Assembly (NCBI GenBank): GCA_963991985.1
Contig: CAXDRX010000002.1
Span: forward strand, 118,348 to 182,347
Source of the DNA: MED-G17 sp963991985
Lineage (GTDB): Bacteria > Bacteroidota > Bacteroidia > NS11-12g > UBA9320
Length of the DNA: 64,000 bases
Direction of reading: 5' to 3'
Part shown: positions 54,822 through 63,276 of the stretch, piece after piece
Position numbering within the stretch: the first letter of the stretch is position 1
Layout of the letters: each line of letters opens with the position of its first letter
Program-made: the position numbers and the translations under genes
The notes under the pieces: generated by a model
What the model was told of the DNA's origin: nothing
Database searches by the model: none
What the model saw: the letters and a program-made list of their open reading frames with translations, nothing else

Positions 54822-55524
54822 GTTTGTATAGCGAATATAATCCGTCAAAATTAAGTTGAGGCCGCACGAATATCTTCATTTCCATAAGTTTTTCAAAGTA
54901 ATGAGCGTCCCCTCCAGTAAGAATAATTTGTAGACCTTGATGCTCTTTTTGATGTTTAGTTATTCTTCCTTTCAATTCAAATAGAATGCCCTCTAAAGTT
55001 CCATTTAACATCGCTTTTTTTGTATCTAATGGGTCGGGTATCTGCGAAATTGAGTCAAATGGGGTTGGTGGCAATTTGCCTGTAAACTGGTGCATACTTC
55101 TGAGGCGAATAAGGAGCCCAGGACTTATGGCACCACCCAAAAAAAATTTTTGCGAATTGACTAGATTATAGGTTAAGCATGTCCCCATGGAAATCATCAA
55201 AAAAGGAGGTGTAAATTCCCTCAATGCGCCGAAAACACCCGCAATTCGATCTGCACCCAACCGAGAAGTATATCTTGAAGAAAAAGGAAGCGATTTTATA
55301 TGGTCAACATTGAAGCGAATCTTTTTTTGAATAAATTGAACTACAGAATTTGATTTTGCCTGGGTACTGCATAGAAGAAATTCATCATCGGAATGATGAG
55401 GAAATTCGTCTGCAAAAGATTCCGGCGAAGAGAATTTTTGGATTTTATTTATAATACGACCTGACTTATTAGAATAGCCTACGACCTTGATGCTTGTGTT
55501 GCCTTCATCAATGCCAAAAAGCAT
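54808..55524 (-). CDS. coaX: Type III pantothenate kinase (CoaX), catalytic motif altered
   Basis: CoaX phosphorylates pantothenate, the first committed step to CoA. The 238-aa protein has the ASKHA signature: GIDEGNTSIKV at the start (Asp6 of the DxGNT motif kept), LGADRIAGVFGA (gly-Asp-Arg) and GGAISPGLLIRLRSM. The usual DAGT of the second catalytic motif reads SMGT at residues 112-115, so a conserved Asp is missing; Asn also replaces the Asp that normally follows Thr-x. It may be a weakened kinase. The pantothenate pathway enzyme panC is also present in the window. It overlaps the OMP gene and follows birA by 2 bases. Confidence 0.82.
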   Translation of the reverse strand: MLFGIDEGNTSIKVVGYSNKSGRIINKIQKFSSPESFADEFPHHSDDEFLLCSTQAKSNSVVQFIQKKIRFNVDHIKSLPFSSRYTSRLGADRIAGVFGALREFTPPFLMISMGTCLTYNLVNSQKFFLGGAISPGLLIRLRSMHQFTGKLPPTPFDSISQIPDPLDTKKAMLNGTLEGILFELKGRITKHQKEHQGLQIILTGGDAHYFEKLMEMKIFVRPQLNFDGLYSLYKHVSL

Positions 55525-55526
55525 GT

Positions 55527-56291
55527 CTAATAAATGATTTGTGCTGAACCATTCTCAAGGTAAAGTGTGGAATTTTTGGTATTGATAATAAGTTTCCCTT
55601 CTTCTGAAACACCCAAAATTTTTCCTTCAGATTTTTCCCCTGATTGGGGGTCTGCAAACGAGATATTTTTTTCAAAACCCCTCATATTTTGTTCGAATCT
55701 ATTTTTCAAGAAGCTCAATTCACCATCCAATAAGCGATTGTAATTTTCTTCCAATTTATTGGAAATTTCATTCATGATTTCCTCTCTTCTTTCTGGATCA
55801 CCGGTGAGCATTGAAAAGCTAGTAACGTTTTCAAGATTTTCAAATTTGGTTTGATTCACATTAATTCCTATTCCAACAATGGTGAATTTGATTTTTTCTT
55901 TTTCTATGATATTTTCCAAAAGCAGCCCTCCAATTTTCAAGTTGTCTACCAAAATATCATTGGGCCATTTGATTTTTACTCTGCCAGGGAAGAACTCTTG
56001 GATTGCCTCAAAGAGACCTACTGTGACACAAAAATTGATGTAGGTACTTTTCAGGGGGTCAAATCTTGGCTTTAAAATGAAGGACCCGAGTAGATTTTTC
56101 CTTGCCTCACTCTGCCAGGGTTTGCCTCTTTGGCCAACTCCTTTGGTTTGGAAATCGGTAAATACGAGGGTACCATCTGTTATTAAGTTGTTTTGAATAA
56201 TTCGGTGGGCATAAGCATTGGTAGAAGAAGTCTCCTCCAAATACATGTAATTCCGACCAACGAATAAGGCAGATGATGAAAAGTTCCGCAA
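55527..56291 (-). CDS. birA: Biotin-[acetyl-CoA-carboxylase] ligase
   Basis: The enzyme attaches biotin to carboxylase carrier proteins. The 254-aa protein lacks a DNA-binding domain, so it is a simple ligase rather than a repressor. The catalytic core shows TSSTNAYAH, the adenylate-binding TKGVGQRGKPWQS, KIKWPNDILVDNLKIGGLL and a C-terminal SH3-like domain. The start is TTG 56291, since a TAnnTTTG element lies at 56311-56318 and the farther TTG 56327 would be upstream of it. No ATG begins the conserved FVGRNYMYLEE region. Confidence 0.9.
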   Translation of the reverse strand: MRNFSSSALFVGRNYMYLEETSSTNAYAHRIIQNNLITDGTLVFTDFQTKGVGQRGKPWQSEARKNLLGSFILKPRFDPLKSTYINFCVTVGLFEAIQEFFPGRVKIKWPNDILVDNLKIGGLLLENIIEKEKIKFTIVGIGINVNQTKFENLENVTSFSMLTGDPERREEIMNEISNKLEENYNRLLDGELSFLKNRFEQNMRGFEKNISFADPQSGEKSEGKILGVSEEGKLIINTKNSTLYLENGSAQIIY

Positions 56292-56310
56292 AGAATTTTT
56301 ATTTTGCCTG

Positions 56311-56318
56311 CAAAAATA
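56311..56318 (-). promoter_or_regulatory. Candidate -7 promoter element of birA
   Basis: The minus strand reads TATTTTTG, an exact TAnnTTTG, 19 bases before TTG 56291. It decides the start codon, since the alternative TTG 56327 would not be transcribed from here. Confidence 0.45.
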
Positions 56319-56333
56319 CAGTATCAAAAATTA

Positions 56334-56705
56334 ATGGGGGATAAATTAAAAATATCTGAGGCAATGGCTGAAGTTGCGGCAAGGGGTGCGCAAGAAAAAA
56401 AGGCGAAATCTGTATTAAAAATTGATTTGCGAAAGTTAGAGGTAGCTGTCACCGATTTTTTTGTCATTTGCCATGGGGATTCCAATACACAAGTCAAAGC
56501 AATCGCAGACAGTGTAGAAAAAGAATTGGCAGAAGCACTGAACGAAAAACCTTTTAGTAGAGAAGGGGGAGAAAATGGGCAGTGGTTAATTTTGGACTAT
56601 TTGAATTTAGTGGTTCACATTTTCCAAAAAGAAACCAGGGAGTTTTATTCCATTGAAACTTTGTGGGGTGATGGTATTCTAACGGAGTATGCAACAGATG
56701 CCTAG
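56334..56705 (+). CDS. rsfS: Ribosome silencing factor RsfS
   Basis: RsfS binds L14 on the 50S subunit and blocks subunit joining in poor nutrient conditions. The 123-aa protein has VTDFFVICHGDSNTQVKAIA and GQWLILDYLNLVVHIFQKETREFY, both family signatures. ATG 56334 is used. It is divergent from birA and converges on the Smr gene, sharing CTAG. Confidence 0.94.
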   Translation: MGDKLKISEAMAEVAARGAQEKKAKSVLKIDLRKLEVAVTDFFVICHGDSNTQVKAIADSVEKELAEALNEKPFSREGGENGQWLILDYLNLVVHIFQKETREFYSIETLWGDGILTEYATDA

Positions 56706-57058
56706 AGGAAAGTGATTTTGGCGCATGTTTCTGAGAGAATATATTTCTTGATTCCTTTTTCATTTTTCAAAGCAAGATCCACTTCATTTTTAAGAATACC
56801 CTTTCCTTTTCCATAAATGATATCACAGCGACGAACATTTTGTTTTCTCATGTTCTCAAGAAAATTTTTAAGCGATAATAACTGAAAATTCAAACATTCT
56901 TTGGGAGTCAATTTTGTATGGCTAGGATGTAGTTTCTCGATATGTAAATCCAAAGTTTTTCCAAATGTCTTTTGACTGCTTTCTTCTTGAGAAGGATAAG
57001 CAGTTTGGGCAGAATAATCGCCCATCATCATTTTTTTAATCAAATCTGGGTCGATCAT
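56702..57058 (-). CDS. Smr-domain protein
   Basis: The 118-aa protein is essentially one Smr domain: LDLHIEKL (the DLH motif) at about residues 36-43 and IIYGKGKGILKNEVDLALK at the C-terminal half, where the usual HGxG histidine is tyrosine. Smr domains nick DNA or bind nucleic acid and occur at the end of MutS2. The N-terminal 30 residues are unconserved. Its ATG overlaps the acs stop as ATGA, so it is coupled to acs. Confidence 0.82.
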   Translation of the reverse strand: MIDPDLIKKMMMGDYSAQTAYPSQEESSQKTFGKTLDLHIEKLHPSHTKLTPKECLNFQLLSLKNFLENMRKQNVRRCDIIYGKGKGILKNEVDLALKNEKGIKKYILSETCAKITFL

Positions 57059-58953
57059 TTTCTATTTTTTATGAGTTCTTCAACACAATTTGGATTCAAT
57101 AGAGTGGAAACATCTCCTAAATTTTCAAAATCGTCGGAGGCAATTTTCCGAAGAATTCTTCGCATAATTTTTCCGCTTCTAGTTTTGGGCAATGAAGTGC
57201 AAATTTGAATTTTTTCAGGTTTATAAATAGGGCCTAAAGACTGAGCAATTAGTTGATTGATTTGGGCCAATAATTCTTTGTTTGTTTCTTCGGATAGGGG
57301 CTGAACAAAGGCAAAGATTGCATTTCCTTTTTGGGGATGAGGATAACCCACCACCGCACTTTCAGCAATATTGGGATGCTGGTTGATGATGTTTTCTATT
57401 TCTGCCGTTCCTAGATTATGACCACTAACAAGTACAATATCATCCACCCGTCCTGTAATTCTATAATTCCTTTGCCCATCTCGTTTGGCTCCATCTCCTG
57501 TAAAATATTTGTTTGGAAATTTTGAAAAATAGGTTTGGATGTATCTTTGGTGATCTCCATAAATACTTCTGGCCATGCTTGGCCAAGGATGACTGACACA
57601 TAGGTTTCCTTCAGCTTTTTTTTCCGTAATCTCTTGGCCTTCTTCATTTACCAAGGTCATTTGAATGCCTGGTAATGGCAGGGTGGCATAAGTAGGTTTT
57701 TGAGGAGTGATTCCTGCTAAATTGGAGATCATTATACCACCGGTTTCGGTTTGCCACCAAGTATCTACAATAGGACATCTGTTTTTGCCCACATGCTCAA
57801 AATACCATTGCCAGGCTTCTTCATTGATAGGTTCACCAACGGTGCCAAGAACCTCCAACGACTGTAGATTTTTGTTTTTCAAGGGTAAATTTCCTTTCGC
57901 GGCCAGGCTTCGAATGGCTGTTGGCGCAGTATAGAAAATATTGACTTTGTGTTTCTCAACAATTTCCCAAAATCTACCAGCATCAGGGAAAGTAGGAATG
58001 CCTTCAAACATCAAGGTTGTTGCGCCTGCGCTCAAGGGTCCATATAAGATGTAACTATGGCCTGTAATCCACCCAATATCTGCGGTACACCAATAAACTT
58101 GATCAGGTTTGTATTGAAAGACATTTCGAAAAGAAAAATTGGTGTACACCATGTATCCGGCGCAAGTATGAACCATCCCTTTTGGTTTCCCTGTACTTCC
58201 CGAAGTGTACAAAATGAATAAAGGGTCTTCAGCATCCATGATCTCTACCTCACATTCCTTGCTTTTGTTTTCGATCAATTCGTGCCACCAAAAATCGCGG
58301 CCTTTTTTCATTTCAATTTTGTTCTTTGTTCTTTTTACAACAATTACTTTTTCAATATTTGGACAGAGTTCTAAAGCATTATCTGATATTTCTTTTAGGG
58401 GGGTTGTTTTTTCTCCTCTCAAACCTCCATCTGCAGTTATTAAGAATCGACATCCTGCATCTAAGATTCGATCTGAAAGACTTTTGCTACTAAAACCAGC
58501 AAACACAACGGAATGAATGACGCCGATTTTAGCACAGGCCAATACCGCAAAAGCCAGTTCAGGAATCATGGGCATATACAGGCAGATTCGATCTCCTTTC
58601 TTTGCGCCAATGGATTTTAGCATATTGGCCGTTTGATTCACCTTTTCATAAAGCGTTTGATAATCAATATGTACACTTTTCTCATTGGGGTTGTTGGGTT
58701 CAAAAATGATGGCGGTTTTGTTCCCATTCTTTTCCAAATGACGATCAATACAGTTTTGGGTAATATTCAATTTGGCTCCTTCGAACCAAGTAAATCTGGC
58801 TTCCTTCCAATTTGCCTCAAACACACGATCCCATTTTCGAATCCAAACAAATTCTTCTTCAGCAAATTCTCCCCAAAAAGATTTTGGATCTTTAACAGAG
58901 CTTTCATGCAGCATTTGGTATTCGTTTGAATTTCTGACAATAAAACGAGACAT
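57055..58953 (-). CDS. acs: Acetyl-CoA synthetase
   Basis: The enzyme activates acetate to acetyl-CoA through acetyl-AMP. The 632-aa protein has the family core FILYTSGSTGKPKGMVHT, WCTADIGWITGHSYI, TWWQTETGGIM, GRVDDIVLVSGHNLGTAEIE and the acetylatable lysine in PKTRSGKIMRRILR. The N-terminal WFEGAKLNITQNCIDRHL is Acs-specific. It is divergent from the TetR gene of the phenylacetate cluster and shares its 63-base control region; phenylacetate catabolism yields acetyl-CoA, so a regulatory link is plausible. Confidence 0.95.
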   Translation of the reverse strand: MSRFIVRNSNEYQMLHESSVKDPKSFWGEFAEEEFVWIRKWDRVFEANWKEARFTWFEGAKLNITQNCIDRHLEKNGNKTAIIFEPNNPNEKSVHIDYQTLYEKVNQTANMLKSIGAKKGDRICLYMPMIPELAFAVLACAKIGVIHSVVFAGFSSKSLSDRILDAGCRFLITADGGLRGEKTTPLKEISDNALELCPNIEKVIVVKRTKNKIEMKKGRDFWWHELIENKSKECEVEIMDAEDPLFILYTSGSTGKPKGMVHTCAGYMVYTNFSFRNVFQYKPDQVYWCTADIGWITGHSYILYGPLSAGATTLMFEGIPTFPDAGRFWEIVEKHKVNIFYTAPTAIRSLAAKGNLPLKNKNLQSLEVLGTVGEPINEEAWQWYFEHVGKNRCPIVDTWWQTETGGIMISNLAGITPQKPTYATLPLPGIQMTLVNEEGQEITEKKAEGNLCVSHPWPSMARSIYGDHQRYIQTYFSKFPNKYFTGDGAKRDGQRNYRITGRVDDIVLVSGHNLGTAEIENIINQHPNIAESAVVGYPHPQKGNAIFAFVQPLSEETNKELLAQINQLIAQSLGPIYKPEKIQICTSLPKTRSGKIMRRILRKIASDDFENLGDVSTLLNPNCVEELIKNRK

Positions 58954-58993
58954 AAATCAAAGAAAGTAAAATTAGCGATATTGAAAAAAAAAT

Positions 58994-59001
58994 TATATTC
59001 G
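58994..59001 (+). promoter_or_regulatory. Candidate -7 promoter element of the tetR-paaABCD operon
   Basis: TATATTCG (TAnnTTYG) is followed immediately by the operator-like inverted repeat. Transcription would start within that repeat, as expected for a repressor-controlled promoter. Confidence 0.45.
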
Positions 59002-59015
59002 CGAACAATCGTTCG
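59002..59015. promoter_or_regulatory. PaaR-like operator (inverted repeat)
   Basis: CGAACAATCGTTCG is an inverted repeat of CGAAC/GTTCG separated by AATC. From memory, the Thermus PaaR site is CNAACGNNCGTTNG; this sequence agrees at 9 of the 10 fixed positions (A for G at position 6). It lies directly after the -7 element and one base before ATG 59017, between divergent acs and the TetR gene. Repression of the paa operon, and possibly of acs, is inferred. Confidence 0.6.
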
Positions 59016-59016
59016 T

Positions 59017-59601
59017 ATGGAAGTAAATACAAAACGCAAAAAAGATGTGATTATCGTAGCTCAATCCCTTTTCAGGAAAAAAGGCTATGAATCTACTTCC
59101 ATGCGTCAATTGGCCAAAGAGCTCAATTTAGAAGTGGCAAGTTTGTATAGTCATATACGCTCCAAAAGCGATTTGCTCGAAGTAATCTGTTTCGGGATGG
59201 CCGATAAATTCCTTTTGGCTGCAAAAGAGGTGAATGACATTTATTTTAACGCGGAAGAGAAATTGAGAATGTACATCTCGAATCATGTCAACCTACTAAC
59301 ACAAAATTTAGACAGCTCTGTTGTGTTTTTACGAGATTGGCGTTTTTTGCCAGAAACTCAAAAAAAACAGTTTATATCCTTGAGAAACCACTATGAAGAA
59401 GGAATTAAAGAGATGATTCAAACGGGAGTCTCAGAAAATATTTTCAATCCTTCAGACGTAAAAATGGCTTCACTCACCATACTTAGTTCGCTGAATTGGA
59501 TAGTAGAATGGTACAATCCTGCCGGAAAAATGAGCCCCCCACAAATCGCTAATCAATTGGCAGATTTTATACTAAACGGTCTAAAAAAAAATAATCTTTA
59601 A
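59017..59601 (+). CDS. paaR: TetR/AcrR-family regulator, likely PaaR (phenylacetyl-CoA-responsive repressor)
   Basis: The 194-aa protein has a TetR helix-turn-helix (DVIIVAQSLFRKKGYESTSMRQLAKELNLEVASLYSHIRSK pattern, residues about 8-50) and a variable ligand domain. It precedes paaA by 5 bases and follows a PaaR-like operator, so autoregulation and control of paaABCD by phenylacetyl-CoA is the simplest reading. ATG 59017 is preferred over TTG 58981, because the longer frame would put the operator and -7 element inside the coding region. Confidence 0.8.
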   Translation: MEVNTKRKKDVIIVAQSLFRKKGYESTSMRQLAKELNLEVASLYSHIRSKSDLLEVICFGMADKFLLAAKEVNDIYFNAEEKLRMYISNHVNLLTQNLDSSVVFLRDWRFLPETQKKQFISLRNHYEEGIKEMIQTGVSENIFNPSDVKMASLTILSSLNWIVEWYNPAGKMSPPQIANQLADFILNGLKKNNL

Positions 59602-59606
59602 ATATT

Positions 59607-60596
59607 ATGTACGGAAACGCTTACATCGATCCAAAAGATCCCAAAAACAAATTAATTGCTGGAGAAAACCCAGAAAAGCTGCAAGCTTTTGAAGAAAGAA
59701 TCCAGGCAGGGCAGAAAATCGAACCCCAGGATTGGATGCCCGTTAATTATCGGAAACAACTAATTAGGATGATTGAGCAACATGCCCACTCAGAAATTAT
59801 TGGTTCCTTACCAGAAGGAACTTGGATTACGCGTGCACCAGGTTTTAGAAGAAAATTAGCACTTATGGCAAAAGTACAAGATGAAGTAGGGCATGCCCAG
59901 TTGCTGTATGCTGCGGCTGAGACGCTGGGCAAGAGTAGAGAAGACATGATTAATGATCTTATCAATGGCAAATCCAAATACTCCAATGTATTCAACTATC
60001 CAGCCAAAACTTGGGCAGACTCTGCGGTAATCGCTTGGCTGATAGATGCAGGTGCAATTGTCAATCAGTTGGCCAACAGCAAAGGCTCTTATGGCCCTTA
60101 TTGCAGAGCGCTTGAGAGAATATGCTATGAAGAGTCATTTCATCTTAAGTATGGCCATGACAATGTAGTTCATCTTGCAACAGGGACAACGAAACAAAGA
60201 GCTATGGTACAAGATGCACTCAACAGATGGTGGACTCCAATTATGCATTTTTTTGGTCCTTCCGACAAAAATTCAGTGCATACTGAGATTCTCATGAAAT
60301 GGAAAGTAAAAATGGCGAGCAATGACGATATGCGTCAGCAGTTCTTAGACATGTATGTGCCAAAAATTTGGGATTTGGATCTAACCTTGCCCGACAGTCA
60401 ATTGCGAAAAAATCCTGAAACAAAAAAATGGGACTACACAGAACCCGATTGGGAAGAGTTTAAGCAAGTGATCAATGGCAATGGTCCATGCAATGCAGAG
60501 AGATTGGCGGTAAGAAGAATGGCCGAAGAAAATGGGAGATGGGTAAGAAATGCCATCTTGAATCCGAGCATGTCCTACGTAAAACCCTTTGCCTAA
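59607..60596 (+). CDS. paaA: 1,2-Phenylacetyl-CoA epoxidase catalytic subunit PaaA
   Basis: PaaA is the di-iron oxygenase that epoxidises the ring of phenylacetyl-CoA, the first committed step of aerobic phenylacetate breakdown. The 329-aa protein shows the ferritin-like iron ligands in HAHSEIIG, KVQDEVGHAQLLY and ERICYEESFHLKYGHD, plus VARRIYEENGRW-type sequence at the end (VRRMAEENGRW). The length is standard. It overlaps paaB by one base (TAATG). Confidence 0.97.
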   Translation: MYGNAYIDPKDPKNKLIAGENPEKLQAFEERIQAGQKIEPQDWMPVNYRKQLIRMIEQHAHSEIIGSLPEGTWITRAPGFRRKLALMAKVQDEVGHAQLLYAAAETLGKSREDMINDLINGKSKYSNVFNYPAKTWADSAVIAWLIDAGAIVNQLANSKGSYGPYCRALERICYEESFHLKYGHDNVVHLATGTTKQRAMVQDALNRWWTPIMHFFGPSDKNSVHTEILMKWKVKMASNDDMRQQFLDMYVPKIWDLDLTLPDSQLRKNPETKKWDYTEPDWEEFKQVINGNGPCNAERLAVRRMAEENGRWVRNAILNPSMSYVKPFA

Positions 60597-60970
60597 TGGA
60601 ATCATTGGACCCAAGAATTGCCCGATCAAAACTAGATACAACCGATGCGGAGTTTTCATTGGAAAGTCAAAATCATTTTCCAACCTTTGAAGTTTTTCAC
60701 CAAAAAAAAAGAGGTGCTCAGCACCAGCATGTAGGGATTGTGCATGCGCCCAACCCAAACATGGCTATGTTGTATGCCAAAGAACAATATGCGCGAAGAG
60801 GAAAGACATCCAACCTATGGGTAGTTCCTTCTAACGAAATTTATGCAACGGAATATTTTGATGAAGATATGTTTGAAAACACCCCAGAGAAGAAACACCG
60901 TGATCCAACCAGTTATAAGGTGATGGATAAAATTAAAGCATATAAAGATAAAGACAAGCAAACAGAATAA
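60596..60970 (+). CDS. paaB: 1,2-Phenylacetyl-CoA epoxidase subunit PaaB
   Basis: PaaB is a small structural subunit that bridges PaaAC units. The 124-aa protein has the family core FPTFEVFHQKKRGAQHQHVG, SLHAP-like IVHAPNPNMAMLYAKEQYARRG and LWVVPSNEIYAT. ATG 60596 overlaps the paaA stop codon (TAATG). The frame is open to 60488, but that upstream part is inside paaA and is not conserved. Confidence 0.95.
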   Translation: MESLDPRIARSKLDTTDAEFSLESQNHFPTFEVFHQKKRGAQHQHVGIVHAPNPNMAMLYAKEQYARRGKTSNLWVVPSNEIYATEYFDEDMFENTPEKKHRDPTSYKVMDKIKAYKDKDKQTE

Positions 60971-60973
60971 AAT

Positions 60974-61726
60974 ATGGCAGAACACATCAAAGAAATGCTT
61001 TACAAAATGGCTGACGACCAGTTAATCATCGGTCATAGAAACTCTGAGTGGACGGGATTGGGGCCTATATTGGAAGAAGATATTGCTTTTTCGTCGATGG
61101 CACAGGACAAAATTGGTCAATCCCAACACCTTTATCAAATCCTGAACGATCTCGGTGAAGCAGAACCAGATACGGTTGCCTTTACAAGAAATGCAGAGCA
61201 ATTTCATTGTTGTCATTTGGTGGAGCTTCCAATAGGAGAATACAGCTTTAGTTTGGTCCGACATTTTCTTTTTGATTATGCAGAATCTTTGCGTTTTGAA
61301 GCTTTGGCCAATAGCAGCTTTCAACCGCTGGCTCAATTGGCAAGAAAATTTAAGGGTGAAATAAAATACCATACGCTTCACGCCAATACATGGATGCAAC
61401 AACTGGGCAAGGGAAATGAAGAAAGCCATTACAAAATGCAAGAAGCGCTCAACCATGCATGGCCATTCGCCCATGGAATATTCGAATTGGGAGAACATGA
61501 AGAACAACTTATTCAAGAAAAAGTATTTGTTGGCGAGCATACATTAAAAAACAATTGGTTAGAATTGATTTGCCCGCTTATTGAAAAAGCAGGATTATCC
61601 GTCCCCAATGTAGAAATGAACCACGAAGGTGTAGGTGGACGTGCAGGAAAACATACACAATATTTGCAACCACTTCTATCAGAAATGACAGAGGTATACG
61701 CCATAGACCCTAGTGCAGATTGGTGA
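60974..61726 (+). CDS. paaC: 1,2-Phenylacetyl-CoA epoxidase subunit PaaC
   Basis: PaaC is the ferritin-like partner of PaaA without the full iron site. The 250-aa protein has DDQLIIGHRNSEWTGLGP, LEEDIAFSSMAQDKIGQSQ, FDYAESLRFEAL, KFKGEIKYHTLHA and GGRAGKHTQYLQPLLSEM, all typical of the family. It is 3 bases after paaB and overlaps paaD by one base. Confidence 0.96.
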   Translation: MAEHIKEMLYKMADDQLIIGHRNSEWTGLGPILEEDIAFSSMAQDKIGQSQHLYQILNDLGEAEPDTVAFTRNAEQFHCCHLVELPIGEYSFSLVRHFLFDYAESLRFEALANSSFQPLAQLARKFKGEIKYHTLHANTWMQQLGKGNEESHYKMQEALNHAWPFAHGIFELGEHEEQLIQEKVFVGEHTLKNNWLELICPLIEKAGLSVPNVEMNHEGVGGRAGKHTQYLQPLLSEMTEVYAIDPSADW

Positions 61727-62208
61727 TGACTCGAAAACAAATCGCCGAAATACTGTACACCGTCAAGGACCCAGAAATTCCTACGCTATCCATAGTAGAT
61801 TTGGGCATCGTAACAGACATCCAGATTGATAAAGAAACGGTAGAAGTTGTCCTTACGCCTACCTTTTCAGGATGTCCTGCCCTGAAAGTAATGGAGGAAA
61901 TGGTGGAACAAAAACTATCGGAATGTAAAGAAATAAATACCGTAAAGGTAAGAACGAGATTTGATCACCAATGGACCAGCGATATGATCTCGAGCAAGGG
62001 AAAAGAAGACATCAAGAAAATTGGTTTGGCTCCGCCAAAGAGGTCGTGCGGGACCGTTACTTGGGATTTTATAGAGGAAGTAGACTGTCCAAAATGTGGA
62101 TCTTCCAATACAATACTGAAAAATCCTTTTGGCCCTACACTTTGTCGCTCCATTCATCATTGTGACAATTGCTTAGAAACTTTTGAAGCCATCAAAACGG
62201 TTCAGTAA
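61726..62208 (+). CDS. paaD: Phenylacetate-CoA oxygenase maturation protein PaaD
   Basis: PaaD helps assemble the iron centres of the epoxidase and is related to the MIP18/SufT family. The 160-aa protein has VKDPEIPTLSIVDLGIV, FSGCPALKVMEEM (conserved Cys) and a C-terminal zinc ribbon with CPKCGSSNT and HHCDNCLETFE. ATG 61726 overlaps the paaC stop (TGATG), which settles the start against TTG 61720. Confidence 0.95.
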   Translation: MTRKQIAEILYTVKDPEIPTLSIVDLGIVTDIQIDKETVEVVLTPTFSGCPALKVMEEMVEQKLSECKEINTVKVRTRFDHQWTSDMISSKGKEDIKKIGLAPPKRSCGTVTWDFIEEVDCPKCGSSNTILKNPFGPTLCRSIHHCDNCLETFEAIKTVQ

Positions 62209-62224
62209 ATTTGTAACTTATTTC

Positions 62225-62695
62225 ATGCAAGAGTTTTTCCAAAAAGTTGAAAACGCCATCCAAAATCTGGGCGTAAATCCAAAAGAAACAAGGTGCTCAA
62301 ATCCGGGAGAATGGCTCCTTCGAAAAGGAGATTTTGAATTATACATAGATGCTTGGGAACCCCAAAAATCCAACCAATGGCAGGCATTTGTCAGTGCCGA
62401 ACCCTCTCCAATATTTCAGATTGTTTTGCCTTTTTGCCAGATACCTACCCTGCATAAAGACCAATTCAATGAAGAGCTTTTGTATTTGAATTTTCATTTG
62501 TACAATGCTTCGTTTATGCTAAACAAAGAACAAAATACAGTAGCCATACAAAGCAAAACCATCGCCAAAGAAATTAGCGAAATTAAAATCGCAGAAAAAA
62601 TAAATGCCTGTGGGTTTTATGCCGAATCATTGTTTGGGTATTTTGAAGAGCGCTACCTCATAAAAAAAATTCCAACCGAGCAACCAAATGGCTAA
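62225..62695 (+). CDS. YbjN/CesT-chaperone-like protein of unknown function
   Basis: The 156-aa protein begins MQEFFQKVENAIQNLGV and contains ELYIDAWEPQKSN and a two-layer alpha/beta pattern seen in YbjN and type III secretion chaperone-like proteins (FNEELLYLNFHLYNASFMLN). No catalytic motif is visible. It is 16 bases after paaD and probably in its transcript, although no role in phenylacetate breakdown is known. The family call is uncertain. Confidence 0.65.
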   Translation: MQEFFQKVENAIQNLGVNPKETRCSNPGEWLLRKGDFELYIDAWEPQKSNQWQAFVSAEPSPIFQIVLPFCQIPTLHKDQFNEELLYLNFHLYNASFMLNKEQNTVAIQSKTIAKEISEIKIAEKINACGFYAESLFGYFEERYLIKKIPTEQPNG

Positions 62696-62727
62696 TGTTT
62701 TCATTCTCTTATCGGGTAGCAATTTAG

Positions 62728-63276
62728 ATGGATCGTAATATCAAAAACGAGGCATGGCCAAAAATCATCGAGGGTTGCAAGCAAAAAAAGAAAAAATATC
62801 AAGAGATGTTATACCAAAGAATTGCACCAAAACTCTTTTCAATTTGTCTTCGATATGCTTCAGACAAACAAATGGCAGAAGATTTGTTGCATGATACATT
62901 CCTAAAAATTTTTCAAAAAATAGATCGATACCAAGAAACAGGATCGTTTGAAGCCTGGATGAAAAAGATATGCATTTATCATGCGTTGGAGGTTCTAAGA
63001 AGAAAACAAAAGGGGTATGTGAAATATGTTGAAGTATTGCCCAATACGATTGTAAAAAAACAAGAAGCCATCGAAAAACTTAGCCTTCAAGAAATACAAA
63101 AAATAATACAAAAATTACCGCATGGCTATAGAACGGTTTTCAATCTTTATGTAATCGATGATTTTACGCACCAAGAAATTGCGGATACATTAAACATTTC
63201 GGTAAGCACATCAAAAACACAACTGAGAAAAGCCAGACTTTATCTCCAAAAAGAATTGTTAAGAATTGAAAAATAA
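62728..63276 (+). CDS. ECF-type RNA polymerase sigma factor
   Basis: The 182-aa protein has sigma region 2 (ADDLLHDTFLKIFQKIDRYQETGSFEAW pattern, about residues 50-78) and region 4 (LPHGYRTVFNLYVIDDFTHQEIADTL, about 130-156, with the helix-turn-helix). No region 1 or 3 is present, so it is an extracytoplasmic-function factor. It overlaps the following membrane-protein gene by 11 bases, a position often held by an anti-sigma factor. Confidence 0.92.
   Translation: MDRNIKNEAWPKIIEGCKQKKKKYQEMLYQRIAPKLFSICLRYASDKQMAEDLLHDTFLKIFQKIDRYQETGSFEAWMKKICIYHALEVLRRKQKGYVKYVEVLPNTIVKKQEAIEKLSLQEIQKIIQKLPHGYRTVFNLYVIDDFTHQEIADTLNISVSTSKTQLRKARLYLQKELLRIEK

Noticed and set aside
58981..59016. TTG 58981 as start of the TetR regulator
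   Set aside because: The operator and -7 element would then be coding; ATG 59017 begins the conserved helix-turn-helix region.
61022..61540. Open frame of 172 codons on the minus strand opposite paaC
   Set aside because: It lies wholly antisense to a strongly conserved gene and its translation has no recognisable family or sensible composition.
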